From NCBI RefSeq assembly GCF_002088935.1, contig NZ_NCSS01000004.1, positions 186,001-250,000 of the forward strand: a stretch of 64,000 bases of DNA, in the 5' to 3' direction. Source of the stretch: Henriciella litoralis (GTDB lineage: Bacteria > Pseudomonadota > Alphaproteobacteria > Caulobacterales > Hyphomonadaceae). Position 1 is the stretch's first letter, and each line of letters starts with the position of its first letter. A program made the position numbers and the translations under genes. The notes beneath the pieces were generated by a model, which was not told the DNA's origin, did no database searches, and saw only the letters and a list, made by a program, of their open reading frames with translations. Below, in pieces: positions 27,120 to 35,450 of this stretch.

Positions 27120-27146
27120 TCTCCAGAACGGGAAAGGGAGCCTGCT

Positions 27147-30100
27147 TTGCACATTACAGAGCTGCGCATTGCGGGCTTCAAATCCTTCGTTGATCCGCAG
27201 GAAGTCCCGATCCTTCCCGGTCTGACCGGCATTGTCGGCCCCAATGGCTGCGGGAAATCCAATCTTCTCGAAGCCCTTCGCTGGGCAATGGGCGCAAGCT
27301 CTGCCCGTGCGATGCGCGGCGGCGAGATGGATGACCTGATCTTCTCCGGCTCCCAGTCGCGCCCCGCGCGGGAGCTGGCAGAAGTCACGCTCGTCCTCGA
27401 CAATTCCGCGCGCACCGCCCCGCCGGACTTTAATGCTTCCGATACCCTGGAAATCATCCGCCGCCTTAAGCGCGGCGCAGGCTCGACCTACAAGCTCAAT
27501 GGCCGGACAGTTCGCGGCAAGGACATCCAGCTCATCTTTGCGGATGCTTCGACCGGTGCCAACTCACCCTCGCTCGTGCGTCAGGGCCAGATTTCCGAGC
27601 TGATTGGCTCCAAGCCGCAGAACCGCCGCCGCATCCTGGAAGAAGCGGCCGGCATATCCGGCCTCAATTCCCGCCGTCATGAAGCCGAGCTGAAGCTACG
27701 CGCGGCCGAAACCAATCTCGAACGCCTCAGCGAAGTCTCTGCCGAGGTGGAGCGCCAGTTGGAAAGCCTGAAGCGTCAGGCCCGCAAGGCGCGCAAATAT
27801 AGCGAGCTCAGCGACAAGATTTCGGCACTCGAAGCCTTCCTCGCCCATCTGCGCTGGCAGGCCGCGAAAGAAGCCAAGACCATCGCCGATGAAGACCTTG
27901 CCCGCTGCCGCGACGCCGTCGAGCAGCTGACGCGGGCGGCCGCGATTGCAGAGACACGCCGGATCGAAGCTGGTGAAGGGCTACAGCCTTTGCGCGATGC
28001 CGAATCGGTTGTCTCAGGAAAGCTTGGTCAGGCCCGGATTGATCTTGCCCGCCTCGAAACGGAACGCAAGAACGCCGCCGACCTCCTCGCCCGTCATGAG
28101 AGCGAGGCGCGCCGCGCGATGGAAGACATCGCCCGCGAGCAGGCGCAGAAAGAAGAAGCTGAAGCCACGCTCGCCGAAGCCAGGGACAATCTCGCCGCCT
28201 TGCCGACCGAAAACCCGGAGGCCAATGCTGAGCTTGAAGCCCAGGCCAAGACCAATCTCGAAGCAGCGCGTCAGAAACTGGCTGAGGCTGAACAGGCCGC
28301 TGACGACGTCTCATCCCGCCTCGCCGCCATGCGCGCTGAACGCCAGGCCGCGCATGCGAGCGCCGAAGCCCAGCGCCGCCGCAAGGCTAGCCTTGAAGCA
28401 GACGCCGCCCGCCTGAAGGCCCAACTGGCTGACATGCCGGACAAGGGCGCCCTCGAAGACAGGCTCAAGACAGCCGAAACCGCTGAGGAAGCCGCAGAGC
28501 TTGCCCTGCACGACGCCGAACGCGCCGTCGATGCCGCTGAAGAAGCGCTCGCCGAAGCACGCGCCGAGGAAAGCGATGCACAAGGCCCGCGCGACGCCGC
28601 CGACAAAGCCGTCCGCACGCTGGAGTCAGAGATCGGCGGTCTGCAACGCCTTCTGAAACAGGCGACGGGCCCGAAAGCCCCGCCCGTTATTGACCGCGTC
28701 CGCGCGCATGACGGCTTCGAGAAAGCCGTTGCTGCTGCGCTTGGCGATGATCTTCAGGCCTCGCTCCAGAAAGACTCCGCGCTCTATTGGGCCGGCCGCG
28801 AAATGGCGACAGATGCCCTGCCGGCCGGTGCGCGCCCGCTATCTGATGTTGTCGATGCCCCGGCAGAGCTTGATGCCCGCCTCTCGCAATGCGGCGTGGT
28901 TGAGGCTGGCGATGGCGAGAAGCTCGCCGCTGAACTTCGGCCCGGCCAGCGCCTTGTCACCAAAGAGGGTCATCTCTGGCGCTGGGACGGCTTCACCCGC
29001 ACACCTGACGCGCCTGTCTCTGCCGCCGAACGCCTTGCCCAGCAGGCCCGGCTGGAAACCGCCGAGGCCGAGATCGGCCCGGCCCGTGAGACGCTGGAGA
29101 CCGCGACTGCCGCCCTCGCCGAAGCGCGCGAAGCCCGCGCAAACGCTGAGAGCGATCTCAAAGAAGCGCGCCGCCAGGTTTCGCCCAAGGCGACTGATCT
29201 TAATCTTGCCCGCTCAGCCTCTGCTGACATCCGCCAGACGCTGGACCGCGCCGATGTCAAACGCGAATCAGCCAGTGAAGCGCTCGCCCGCGTCGAATCA
29301 GACCTGCGCGGTGTTGAAGAAACGCTCACGCTTGTCTCCATCGGCGGTGACGAGGCCGACATTGCTGCGCTGGAAGCTGAAGTTGCGGCCGCCCGCGAGA
29401 CCCTTTCTGCAGCCCGCGCGAATGAAACCGAGTGCCGGGGCCGTCTCGCTGACATCACACGCAACCGCGAACAGGCAATCGCCCGCCGCGAAGGCTTCGA
29501 GAAAGACGTTCAGCGTTGGGAAAACCGCCTCGCCAATAGCGAGGAGCGCCTCGCAGCCCTTCTGCAACGCCGCCGCGAAGCGGCCGCAGAAGCAGAAGCG
29601 GCGCGCGCCCGCCCAGCAGAGATGCAGGACCAGCTCGAAATGCTCGCGGCCCGCGTCGAAGAGCTCGAAACCTCAAGAAAAGACGCCGCAGACAGGCTCG
29701 CCGAAAAAGAAGCGAGCCTCCGCGAAACTGAAACCGAGGCGCGCGACACATCGAACGCCGCCATGGATGCCCGCGAATCACTCGCTGGCGCCAAGGTCCG
29801 CGTGGAAAATGCCGAATCGCGTCTGAACGATGCCATCGATTCGGCCCGCAGCCAGTTCCAGCGTCTGCCCGAAGGCCTGATGACGCTCGCCCGCGCGGGG
29901 CTTGATGAGGAAGAGCTGGAAACGCTCGAGACGTCTGAGGCTGAACGCCAGCTCGATTTCCTGCGCCGTGACCGCGACCAGCTTGGCGGCGTTAACATGG
30001 AAGCCGAAGCTGAGGCCGAGGAACTGGCCGAGCGACTCGGCACCCAGGCGACCGAGAAAGAAGACCTGATCAAGGCGATCGCCCGGCTGCGTGAAGGGGT

Positions 30101-30608
30101 CGCGTCCCTCAATGATGAAGGGCGCGCCCGCCTTCTGGAAGCCTTCGACCGCGTCAATGAACACTTCAAGGCTCTCTTCACCACCCTCTTCCGCGGCGGT
30201 GAAGCCGAACTGCGCCTGGTCGATGATGAGGACCCGCTCAACGCAGGTCTCGAAATCATGGCGCAGCCGCCGGGCAAGCGCCTTGGCACGCTGAGCCTCA
30301 TGTCTGGCGGCGAGCAGGCCCTGACGGCGACGGCGCTTATCTTTGCTGTCTTCCTGTCGCGCCCGTCCCCAATCTGCGTGCTGGACGAGGTCGACGCGCC
30401 ACTCGATGACGCGAACGTTGACCGCTATTGCCGCCTTTTGGACGAAATGCGCCGGCGCACCGATACGCGCTTCGTCGTGATTACGCACAATCCCGTCACG
30501 ATGAGCCGGATGGACCGCCTGTTCGGCGTCACGATGCGCGAAAAAGGCGTCTCGAAACTCGTCTCTGTTGATCTTGATGCCGCTGAAGAGCTGGTCGCAG
30601 CAGAGTAA
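27147..30608 (+). CDS. smc: chromosome segregation protein SMC
   Basis: A 1153-residue SMC ATPase that organises the chromosome with ScpA/ScpB. The N-terminal head starts at MHITELRIAGFKSFVDPQEV, and Walker A is GPNGCGKSN at 31-39. Two long coiled-coil arms rich in A/E/R/K flank a hinge at about 500-620 (VIDRVRAHDGFEKAVAAAL). The C-terminal head has the signature LSLMSGGEQALTATAL and Walker B PICVLDEVDAPLDDANVD. The start is TTG at 27147 with an AAGGGAG Shine-Dalgarno 6-8 nt upstream, and the N-terminus matches the family there. It is the last gene after the DsbA-like gene. Confidence 0.95.
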   Translation: MHITELRIAGFKSFVDPQEVPILPGLTGIVGPNGCGKSNLLEALRWAMGASSARAMRGGEMDDLIFSGSQSRPARELAEVTLVLDNSARTAPPDFNASDTLEIIRRLKRGAGSTYKLNGRTVRGKDIQLIFADASTGANSPSLVRQGQISELIGSKPQNRRRILEEAAGISGLNSRRHEAELKLRAAETNLERLSEVSAEVERQLESLKRQARKARKYSELSDKISALEAFLAHLRWQAAKEAKTIADEDLARCRDAVEQLTRAAAIAETRRIEAGEGLQPLRDAESVVSGKLGQARIDLARLETERKNAADLLARHESEARRAMEDIAREQAQKEEAEATLAEARDNLAALPTENPEANAELEAQAKTNLEAARQKLAEAEQAADDVSSRLAAMRAERQAAHASAEAQRRRKASLEADAARLKAQLADMPDKGALEDRLKTAETAEEAAELALHDAERAVDAAEEALAEARAEESDAQGPRDAADKAVRTLESEIGGLQRLLKQATGPKAPPVIDRVRAHDGFEKAVAAALGDDLQASLQKDSALYWAGREMATDALPAGARPLSDVVDAPAELDARLSQCGVVEAGDGEKLAAELRPGQRLVTKEGHLWRWDGFTRTPDAPVSAAERLAQQARLETAEAEIGPARETLETATAALAEAREARANAESDLKEARRQVSPKATDLNLARSASADIRQTLDRADVKRESASEALARVESDLRGVEETLTLVSIGGDEADIAALEAEVAAARETLSAARANETECRGRLADITRNREQAIARREGFEKDVQRWENRLANSEERLAALLQRRREAAAEAEAARARPAEMQDQLEMLAARVEELETSRKDAADRLAEKEASLRETETEARDTSNAAMDARESLAGAKVRVENAESRLNDAIDSARSQFQRLPEGLMTLARAGLDEEELETLETSEAERQLDFLRRDRDQLGGVNMEAEAEAEELAERLGTQATEKEDLIKAIARLREGVASLNDEGRARLLEAFDRVNEHFKALFTTLFRGGEAELRLVDDEDPLNAGLEIMAQPPGKRLGTLSLMSGGEQALTATALIFAVFLSRPSPICVLDEVDAPLDDANVDRYCRLLDEMRRRTDTRFVVITHNPVTMSRMDRLFGVTMREKGVSKLVSVDLDAAEELVAAE

Positions 30609-30617
30609 CTGACTGCG

Positions 30618-30641
30618 TCAAAAGCTGCTTTGATATTTTTT
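30618..30641 (+). terminator. possible weak terminator after smc
   Basis: TCAAA (30618-30622) and TTTGA (30629-30633) form a 5-bp stem, followed by a T run at 30636-30641. The stem is short, so this is only a candidate. Confidence 0.3.
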
Positions 30642-30678
30642 CGTATTATTTCAGATATTTAGCTATTGCTTCCTTGGC

Positions 30679-30707
30679 TTGACTTGCCATGCCCCCTCCA
30701 ATAGTTT
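30679..30707 (+). promoter_or_regulatory. atpI: candidate sigma-70-type promoter of the atp F0 operon
   Basis: TTGACT (30679-30684), 17-nt spacer, TAGTTT (30702-30707). The -35 is near consensus (5 of 6) but the -10 is poor, so it is a weak prediction. It lies 65 nt before the atpI ATG. Confidence 0.4.
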
Positions 30708-30771
30708 CCGGCCAAATCGACAGGGAGTCCCCTCCCATCGTCATCTAAGCAAAGCGACCTTCAGGCGTACC

Positions 30772-31131
30772 ATGTCAGGCCAGGACCAGAATGATCTGAG
30801 TGACCGGATCGCAAAGGCCCAGGCCAAGCGCGCCGAGAAGGAGGCCAAACAGGCCGCCCGCGAAGCAAAGACTGACGGCTCTGTCTCGGCAGGTGCGCAA
30901 GCGCTTCGCTATGGGGCGGAATTTGGCGCTTCGGTGTTTGTCGGGATCATGTTCGGTCTTCTGATCGATCATTTTTTCGGAACGAAGCCGTGGGGATTGC
31001 TTGTCATGATGGGATTCGGCCTTGCGGCTGGCATCCTCAATGTTATACGCGCCTATCGCCAGATGACGGCGAGCATACAGTTACAGGGAACGGACCAGTC
31101 TGATGGTCCGGAAAACGGGAACCAGGGCTGA
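30772..31131 (+). CDS. atpI: ATP synthase protein I
   Basis: Accessory membrane protein of the F0 operon that helps assemble the c-ring. 119 residues from the ATG at 30772 (MSGQDQNDLSDRIAKAQAKR): a charged, coiled N-terminal part and two hydrophobic helices (about residues 52-72 and 77-98, GASVFVGIMFGLLIDHFFG and next). Its TGA overlaps the atpB ATG (TGATG), so translation is coupled. The ORF could be read from 30679, but the start there lies in the promoter region. Confidence 0.85.
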   Translation: MSGQDQNDLSDRIAKAQAKRAEKEAKQAAREAKTDGSVSAGAQALRYGAEFGASVFVGIMFGLLIDHFFGTKPWGLLVMMGFGLAAGILNVIRAYRQMTASIQLQGTDQSDGPENGNQG

Positions 31132-31910
31132 TGAACCTATCCTTCCACCAGATGGCCGACCCAATGCACCAATTCCAGGTGCAGAAGCTTTTCGATTTCT
31201 CGATTGCGGGTATCGATCTGTCTTTCACCAATGCATCATTCTACATGCTGCTTGGCGTTGCGCTGATCATTATCTTCTTCGGCATGGCCGCAACGAACGG
31301 CAAACTGGTGCCAACGCGCGCCCAGTCGATCGCTGAGATCGGTTACGGCTTTGTTGCCGACATGGTGCGCGGCGCCGCCGGTGAGGAAGGCCTGAAATTC
31401 TTCCCCTTCGTCTTCACCCTCTTCTTCTTTGTGTTCTTCGCGAACATGATCGGCATGGTCCCCTATGCCTTCACCACGACCAGCCACTTGATCGTCACCG
31501 CAGCGCTGTCGCTGCTCGTGATAAGCATCGTGATTGTCTATGGTTTCTACAAGAACGGCTTCAAATTCCTGAAACTGTTCGCGCCAGCCGGTGCGCCATG
31601 GCCGATCTACATTTTGCTCGTTCCAATTGAGATCATCTCTTTCTTCGCACGTCCGGTTACGCTTGCGCTGCGTCTGTTTGCCAACATGCTGGCCGGACAC
31701 ATCATGCTGAAGCTATTTGCTGGTTTTGCCGTTCAGCTTTTCGCTGCCGCCTTTGCTGGTGCTGTCGCGCTCAGTGTTGTTGGCGCGCTGGCTTTCACCA
31801 TGGGTGTTGCGCTCAACGCTCTTGAGCTTCTCGTCGCTGGTCTGCAGGCTTATGTCTTCGCAATTCTGACCTGCGTTTACCTCAATGACGCACTTCACCC
31901 TGCTCACTAG
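31131..31910 (+). CDS. atpB: F0F1 ATP synthase subunit a
   Basis: Proton-channel subunit of the F0 sector, 259 residues with 5-6 membrane helices. The essential Arg is R181 in the conserved helix TLALRLFANMLAGH; the preceding PIEIISFFARPV is also typical. ATG at 31131 overlaps the atpI stop. The neighbours are atpI, atpE, b' and b. This organism's F1 genes are not in the window, in line with the split arrangement of many alphaproteobacteria. Confidence 0.96.
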   Translation: MNLSFHQMADPMHQFQVQKLFDFSIAGIDLSFTNASFYMLLGVALIIIFFGMAATNGKLVPTRAQSIAEIGYGFVADMVRGAAGEEGLKFFPFVFTLFFFVFFANMIGMVPYAFTTTSHLIVTAALSLLVISIVIVYGFYKNGFKFLKLFAPAGAPWPIYILLVPIEIISFFARPVTLALRLFANMLAGHIMLKLFAGFAVQLFAAAFAGAVALSVVGALAFTMGVALNALELLVAGLQAYVFAILTCVYLNDALHPAH

Positions 31911-32018
31911 TTCGCCGGTGCGGCCTTAAAGCCGTACCACAACCCTTGACGCGCCCGCTCGAACAGGCTTCACGGGCACCAGAGCTAATCTACTGTCTTT
32001 CCCAAAGGAGATCTTGAA

Positions 32019-32255
32019 ATGGAAGGCGATATCACCCTCGGCCTCAAATATGTAGGCGCTGGCCTCGCAACCCTCGGCATGATCGGTGCTGCTATCGGTG
32101 TGGGTAACATCTTCGGATCGTTCCTCGACGCTGCCATGCGCAACCCATCGGCCGCACCACAGCAAACCGGTAACCTCTTCATCGGTATGGCCCTTTCGGA
32201 AGCCCTCGGCATCCTGGCCTTCCTGGTGTCGATCCTGATCCTGTTCGTCGTTTAA
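32019..32255 (+). CDS. atpE: F0F1 ATP synthase subunit c
   Basis: The c-ring subunit, 78 residues with two helices. The essential proton-binding carboxylate is Glu61 in the second helix (FIGMALSEALGILAF); there is no obvious Na+-type signature. RNPSAAPQQTGN is the conserved polar loop. It has a strong Shine-Dalgarno AAAGGAG (32004-32010), as expected for the subunit needed in about 10 copies. A strong hairpin follows its stop at 32274-32302. Confidence 0.96.
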   Translation: MEGDITLGLKYVGAGLATLGMIGAAIGVGNIFGSFLDAAMRNPSAAPQQTGNLFIGMALSEALGILAFLVSILILFVV

Positions 32256-32273
32256 GCGAACACACCCGAATAT

Positions 32274-32302
32274 GGCTGGCCCTCAACAATGACGGGCCAG
32301 CC
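32274..32302 (+). other. stable intercistronic stem-loop between atpE and the b' gene
   Basis: GGCTGGCCC (32274-32282), 11-nt loop, GGGCCAGCC (32294-32302): a perfect 9-bp GC-rich stem. It is followed by GATTTTCC, so it may be a partial terminator or a stability hairpin that lets atpE be expressed more than the downstream b' and b genes. Confidence 0.6.
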
Positions 32303-32337
32303 GATTTTCCTCGACTCCGAGTTATCAAGGTCACGTC

Positions 32338-32886
32338 ATGACATTCCTGTCACTTGCTGCTGAAGCCGCGACTGAAGCCCCCGGAAGTGCGGCGTTCCCG
32401 CCATTCGATCCGTGGCATTTCCCATCACAGCTTTTCTGGCTGGTGATCCTTTTCGGCGGTCTCTATCTCGCGCTCTCCCGCTTCATCCTGCCAAAGCTTG
32501 GCGGCGTGATCGAGAAACGCGAAGACACCGTTGCCGACGCTCTTGATGAGGCTGCACGTCTCGACGAGGAAGCCAAGGAAGCCAAGCGCCAGCAAGAGCT
32601 CATGCTCGCTGAATCCCGCGCCAAGGCCCGCGAAACATCCGACAAGGCTCGCGCCAAGGTCGATGCAGAGATCGCTGCCGAATCGCAGAAGGCCGATGCA
32701 GAGCTCGCTGAGCGTCTGACGGAAGCTGAATCCCGTATTCAACAGGTTCGCGAAAAGGCCCTGTCGAATGTCGAATCAATTGCGACAAGCACCACGCAGG
32801 CCATGCTGTCCCGTATTGGCGTCACCGTCAGCGAAGCCGAGGCGAAAGCTGCCGTGGCCCGCAACACCGTCGCTCAGGAGGGCTAG
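32338..32886 (+). CDS. F0F1 ATP synthase subunit b' (paralogue of b)
   Basis: Peripheral stalk subunit, 182 residues. One hydrophobic segment at about 30-50 (FPSQLFWLVILFGGLYLALS) anchors it, and then a long charged helix (about 60-160) with many A/E/K/R forms the stalk. Alphaproteobacteria and photosynthetic bacteria carry a b' beside a true b, as here. It is 4 nt from the next gene (stop at 32886, ATG at 32891). Confidence 0.9.
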   Translation: MTFLSLAAEAATEAPGSAAFPPFDPWHFPSQLFWLVILFGGLYLALSRFILPKLGGVIEKREDTVADALDEAARLDEEAKEAKRQQELMLAESRAKARETSDKARAKVDAEIAAESQKADAELAERLTEAESRIQQVREKALSNVESIATSTTQAMLSRIGVTVSEAEAKAAVARNTVAQEG

Positions 32887-32890
32887 TCCC

Positions 32891-33499
32891 ATGATGAACC
32901 GTCTGTTCTGTCTTGCTTCGGCCTCCCTGCTGGCTTCGCCCGTTGCGCTGGCGGCGACTGAAGAAGCCGGGCATGGGGCCGGTCATGAGGCCACGACAGG
33001 TTTTCATAACCTGATCGCGCCCTTCACGGACCCGACCACGCATGTTGCTTTCCTGGCCTTCGTCGTCTTCCTGGCGATCGCTGGCTTCATGGGTGCCTTC
33101 AAGACCATTGGCACCATGCTCGACAACCGGTCGGCCGAAATCCAGAAGCAGCTCGACGAATCCCGCGCCCTGCGTGAGGAAGCCGCTGCCATGCTGGCTG
33201 ACGCTGAACGCAAGCAGAAAGAAGCCGACGCAGCCGCTGACGCCATGATCAAGCAGGCCAAGGCCGATGCGAAGATGATGGTTGAGCAGGCCCGCAAGGA
33301 TCTTGCTGAGAAAGTTGCCCGCCGCGAAGCCCAGGCTGAATCCCGGATCGCCCGCGCCGAAGCTGATGCGACCGAAGATGTCCGCCGCGCCGCTGCCGAT
33401 GCTGCGACACGCGCCTCCAAGGACATTCTTGCCTCTTCGCCAAAGCGCGGTGACCTGTTCACCGAAGCGCTCGGCGAAATCGAGAAAGCCCTCAACTAG
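32891..33499 (+). CDS. atpF: F0F1 ATP synthase subunit b with an N-terminal signal-like sequence
   Basis: Peripheral stalk subunit, 202 residues from ATG at 32891. The N-terminus, MMNRLFCLASASLLASPVAL, looks like a signal peptide with AxA-type cleavage after ALAA, followed by a His/Gly/Glu-rich stretch and then the usual b membrane helix (about 50-75, HVAFLAFVVFLAIAGFMGAF) and a long helical stalk. Such a presequence on b is not typical of E. coli. A bidirectional terminator follows at 33523-33560. Confidence 0.88.
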   Translation: MMNRLFCLASASLLASPVALAATEEAGHGAGHEATTGFHNLIAPFTDPTTHVAFLAFVVFLAIAGFMGAFKTIGTMLDNRSAEIQKQLDESRALREEAAAMLADAERKQKEADAAADAMIKQAKADAKMMVEQARKDLAEKVARREAQAESRIARAEADATEDVRRAAADAATRASKDILASSPKRGDLFTEALGEIEKALN

Positions 33500-33522
33500 G
33501 CGCTCATCGCCCCCTTCAATTC

Positions 33523-33560
33523 AAAAAGCCCCGCTATCGGCGTCGATGGCGGGGCTTTTT
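33523..33560. terminator. bidirectional rho-independent terminator
   Basis: AAAAAGCCCCGC (33523-33534) is perfectly inverted as GCGGGGCTTTTT (33549-33560), with a 14-nt loop. It ends the atp operon and the convergent gene at 33597-33944. Confidence 0.9.
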
Positions 33561-33596
33561 CTTTGCTCTTCTCGTAGGCCTTATTGCCTGTACGTT

Positions 33597-33944
33597 TTAG
33601 CCGGCGCGTTTCTCTCTCCCGAATACCGCGCGCATCAGCCAGTTCGGCGCAAATCTTTCGACACGCGGATGCCGGTCGAGCACCCCCTCCATCCAGCGCC
33701 TGCCCCAGAGTGAATTGCGCCCCAGCAGCACGACGCCAAAGATCGCAATCGGCAGGCCAATCGGAAGGATCGGCGTCAAGAATGCGATCGGAATGGCGAT
33801 GGCGATCAGGAACAGCCCCAGCAGCGCCAGAAACTGCCTCAGGACTGTTTGCACACTGGTTCGCACCGAGAGCTTCGAAGTCTCCTCCGAATAAGTCTCC
33901 GCGTCCGCATTTTCAGGCTGTGTATCAGGCCGGATGTCAGGCAT
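33597..33944 (-). CDS. small membrane protein of unknown function
   Basis: A 115-residue protein with a polar N-terminal part of about 35 residues, then a hydrophobic helical hairpin (about 36-72; FLALLGLFLIAIAIPIAFLT, then LPIGLPIAIFGVVLLG), and a basic C-terminus with WGRRWMEGVLDRHPRVERF. I recognise the general type (membrane protein with LPIG loop) but no characterised family. The gene is monocistronic: convergent with the atp operon and divergent from the acyltransferase, about 219 nt from its start. Function unknown. Confidence 0.7.
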   Translation of the reverse strand: MPDIRPDTQPENADAETYSEETSKLSVRTSVQTVLRQFLALLGLFLIAIAIPIAFLTPILPIGLPIAIFGVVLLGRNSLWGRRWMEGVLDRHPRVERFAPNWLMRAVFGREKRAG

Positions 33945-34163
33945 TCAGTAAAGCTGTCGTCATTGAGTTCAGATTGCCTAGATCAGAAAGAGAATACAAC
34001 GAAAACGCCGCAACTGGCCTCAATGTTGCAGCCTTTTCATGTTACACGGCGATTGCTATGCCGCACACATAATGTCGATCATCAGGGATCGCAATTCAAC
34101 GAATTACAGTGTTTTAGCTCTCCCCTGAAAATTTGTCGGGCATGCAATGAGAGGCCCCCACCT

Positions 34164-35360
34164 TTGAAGCTTGATTCCATCCAATCCCTGCGGGCTGCAG
34201 CCGCCATGCTCGTCGTGGTCTACCACACGCGCTCGCTGGAGATTCGCACAATTGCCGAGAATGGCTTTCAGGAGAATCCGCTGGCCGGTCTCATCGTTCA
34301 GAACGGCTTTGCCGGTGTCGACCTGTTCTTTGTGATCTCCGGCTTCATCATGGTCTATGTGACGGGCAAGGTGCTGCCGCGGCCGATGACCTCGCTGGCC
34401 TTTCTGTTTGCGCGGGCCGCAAGGATCTACCCGCTCTGGTGGCTTTTCGCGGCTTTGATGATGGCCTATTTCTTCTTCACGCTTGGAACGCCCTGGGACG
34501 CCGGCGTGAAACGGTCCCTCGATGGCACCAGTTTCGTGGCTGACAATCCCTGGCTGCACATCGTGCTATCGCTTGGTCTCCTGCCGCAACCAGCCTGGCC
34601 AGTCTTTGGCCTGGGCTGGACGCTGGTCCACGAGATGCATTTCTACCTGGTCTTCGCGCTGATCATCCTTCTGCCACGCCGCTTCCTGCCCTGGGTACTT
34701 CTCCTTTGGGCCGCGCTCGTGATCGCTGGCGCGCTTGCGGGGCTGACCGGCCCCTATCCAACTGACTACCTATCGCTCGCCGTTCACCCGCTGTCTCTCG
34801 AGTTCATCGGAGGGTGCCTCGCAGGCCTTCTGGTAATGAGTGGCCGGCGCTTCCATCCGCCGCTCATGGTTCTGCTCAGCGCCTGTGCGCTTGTCGGCGC
34901 CCTCATCGCCCAGGGCCAGGAAACGCCCTTCACGCTGGAGTGGGGACGCGTCTTCTGGTTCGGCCTGCCCAGCATCGCCCTCGTCTATGCCCTTGCTTCC
35001 CTCGAGGCGAATGGCGGCATAGAAATGCCCCGCTGGCTCGTCACGCTCGGCGACTGGTCCTTCGCCCTCTATCTCAGCCACCTCTTCGTGCTGAGCGGCG
35101 TACGGCGCCTCTTCCCAGTGATCGGACAGCGGCTCGACGGCACGCCCTATGCGGACTGGTTCATCCTCGGCTCGCCCGGTCTCGTGGATAACATCCTTTA
35201 CAATGTCACATGCGTCAGCCTCAGCCTTCTTTTTGCGGCGCTGGTCTTCTACCTGTTCGAGCGACCCGTCATCGGCCTGTCGAGCCGCGCCCGGCGCGCC
35301 CTCTTCAAGGATACCAATGCGCAGCTGAAGCCGGCGCCGATCAAGCCCGCCATCTGGTAG
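34164..35360 (+). CDS. acyltransferase-3 family membrane protein (first of tandem pair)
   Basis: A 398-residue integral membrane acyltransferase of the type that O-acetylates or acylates surface polysaccharides. The start is TTG at 34164 (KLDSIQSLRAAAAMLVVVYH follows), with GAGAGG about 9 nt upstream. The sequence upstream in the same frame is not acyltransferase-like, and the second copy starts in the same place (MKIAELQALRALASYLVL). Conserved early residues are RAxAA with the catalytic His (VVYHTR), then GVDLFFVISGFIM and 10 or so hydrophobic segments. The donor and glycan are unknown. It may act with the WecA-like transferase product, but no link is shown. Confidence 0.85.
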   Translation: MKLDSIQSLRAAAAMLVVVYHTRSLEIRTIAENGFQENPLAGLIVQNGFAGVDLFFVISGFIMVYVTGKVLPRPMTSLAFLFARAARIYPLWWLFAALMMAYFFFTLGTPWDAGVKRSLDGTSFVADNPWLHIVLSLGLLPQPAWPVFGLGWTLVHEMHFYLVFALIILLPRRFLPWVLLLWAALVIAGALAGLTGPYPTDYLSLAVHPLSLEFIGGCLAGLLVMSGRRFHPPLMVLLSACALVGALIAQGQETPFTLEWGRVFWFGLPSIALVYALASLEANGGIEMPRWLVTLGDWSFALYLSHLFVLSGVRRLFPVIGQRLDGTPYADWFILGSPGLVDNILYNVTCVSLSLLFAALVFYLFERPVIGLSSRARRALFKDTNAQLKPAPIKPAIW

Positions 35361-35450
35361 CGCCGCGCGATGCAGGCGATGTCTATAATTTAGCTTGCCT
35401 ACTCCCCCACCGGGCGCAAAAATGCGAGTTGGACTTGGGGGATCCTGAAA

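Noticed and set aside
28100..30000. Repetitive pattern in the sequence suggestive of tandem repeats
   Set aside because: It is the Ala/Glu/Arg-rich coiled-coil of SMC, not DNA repeats.
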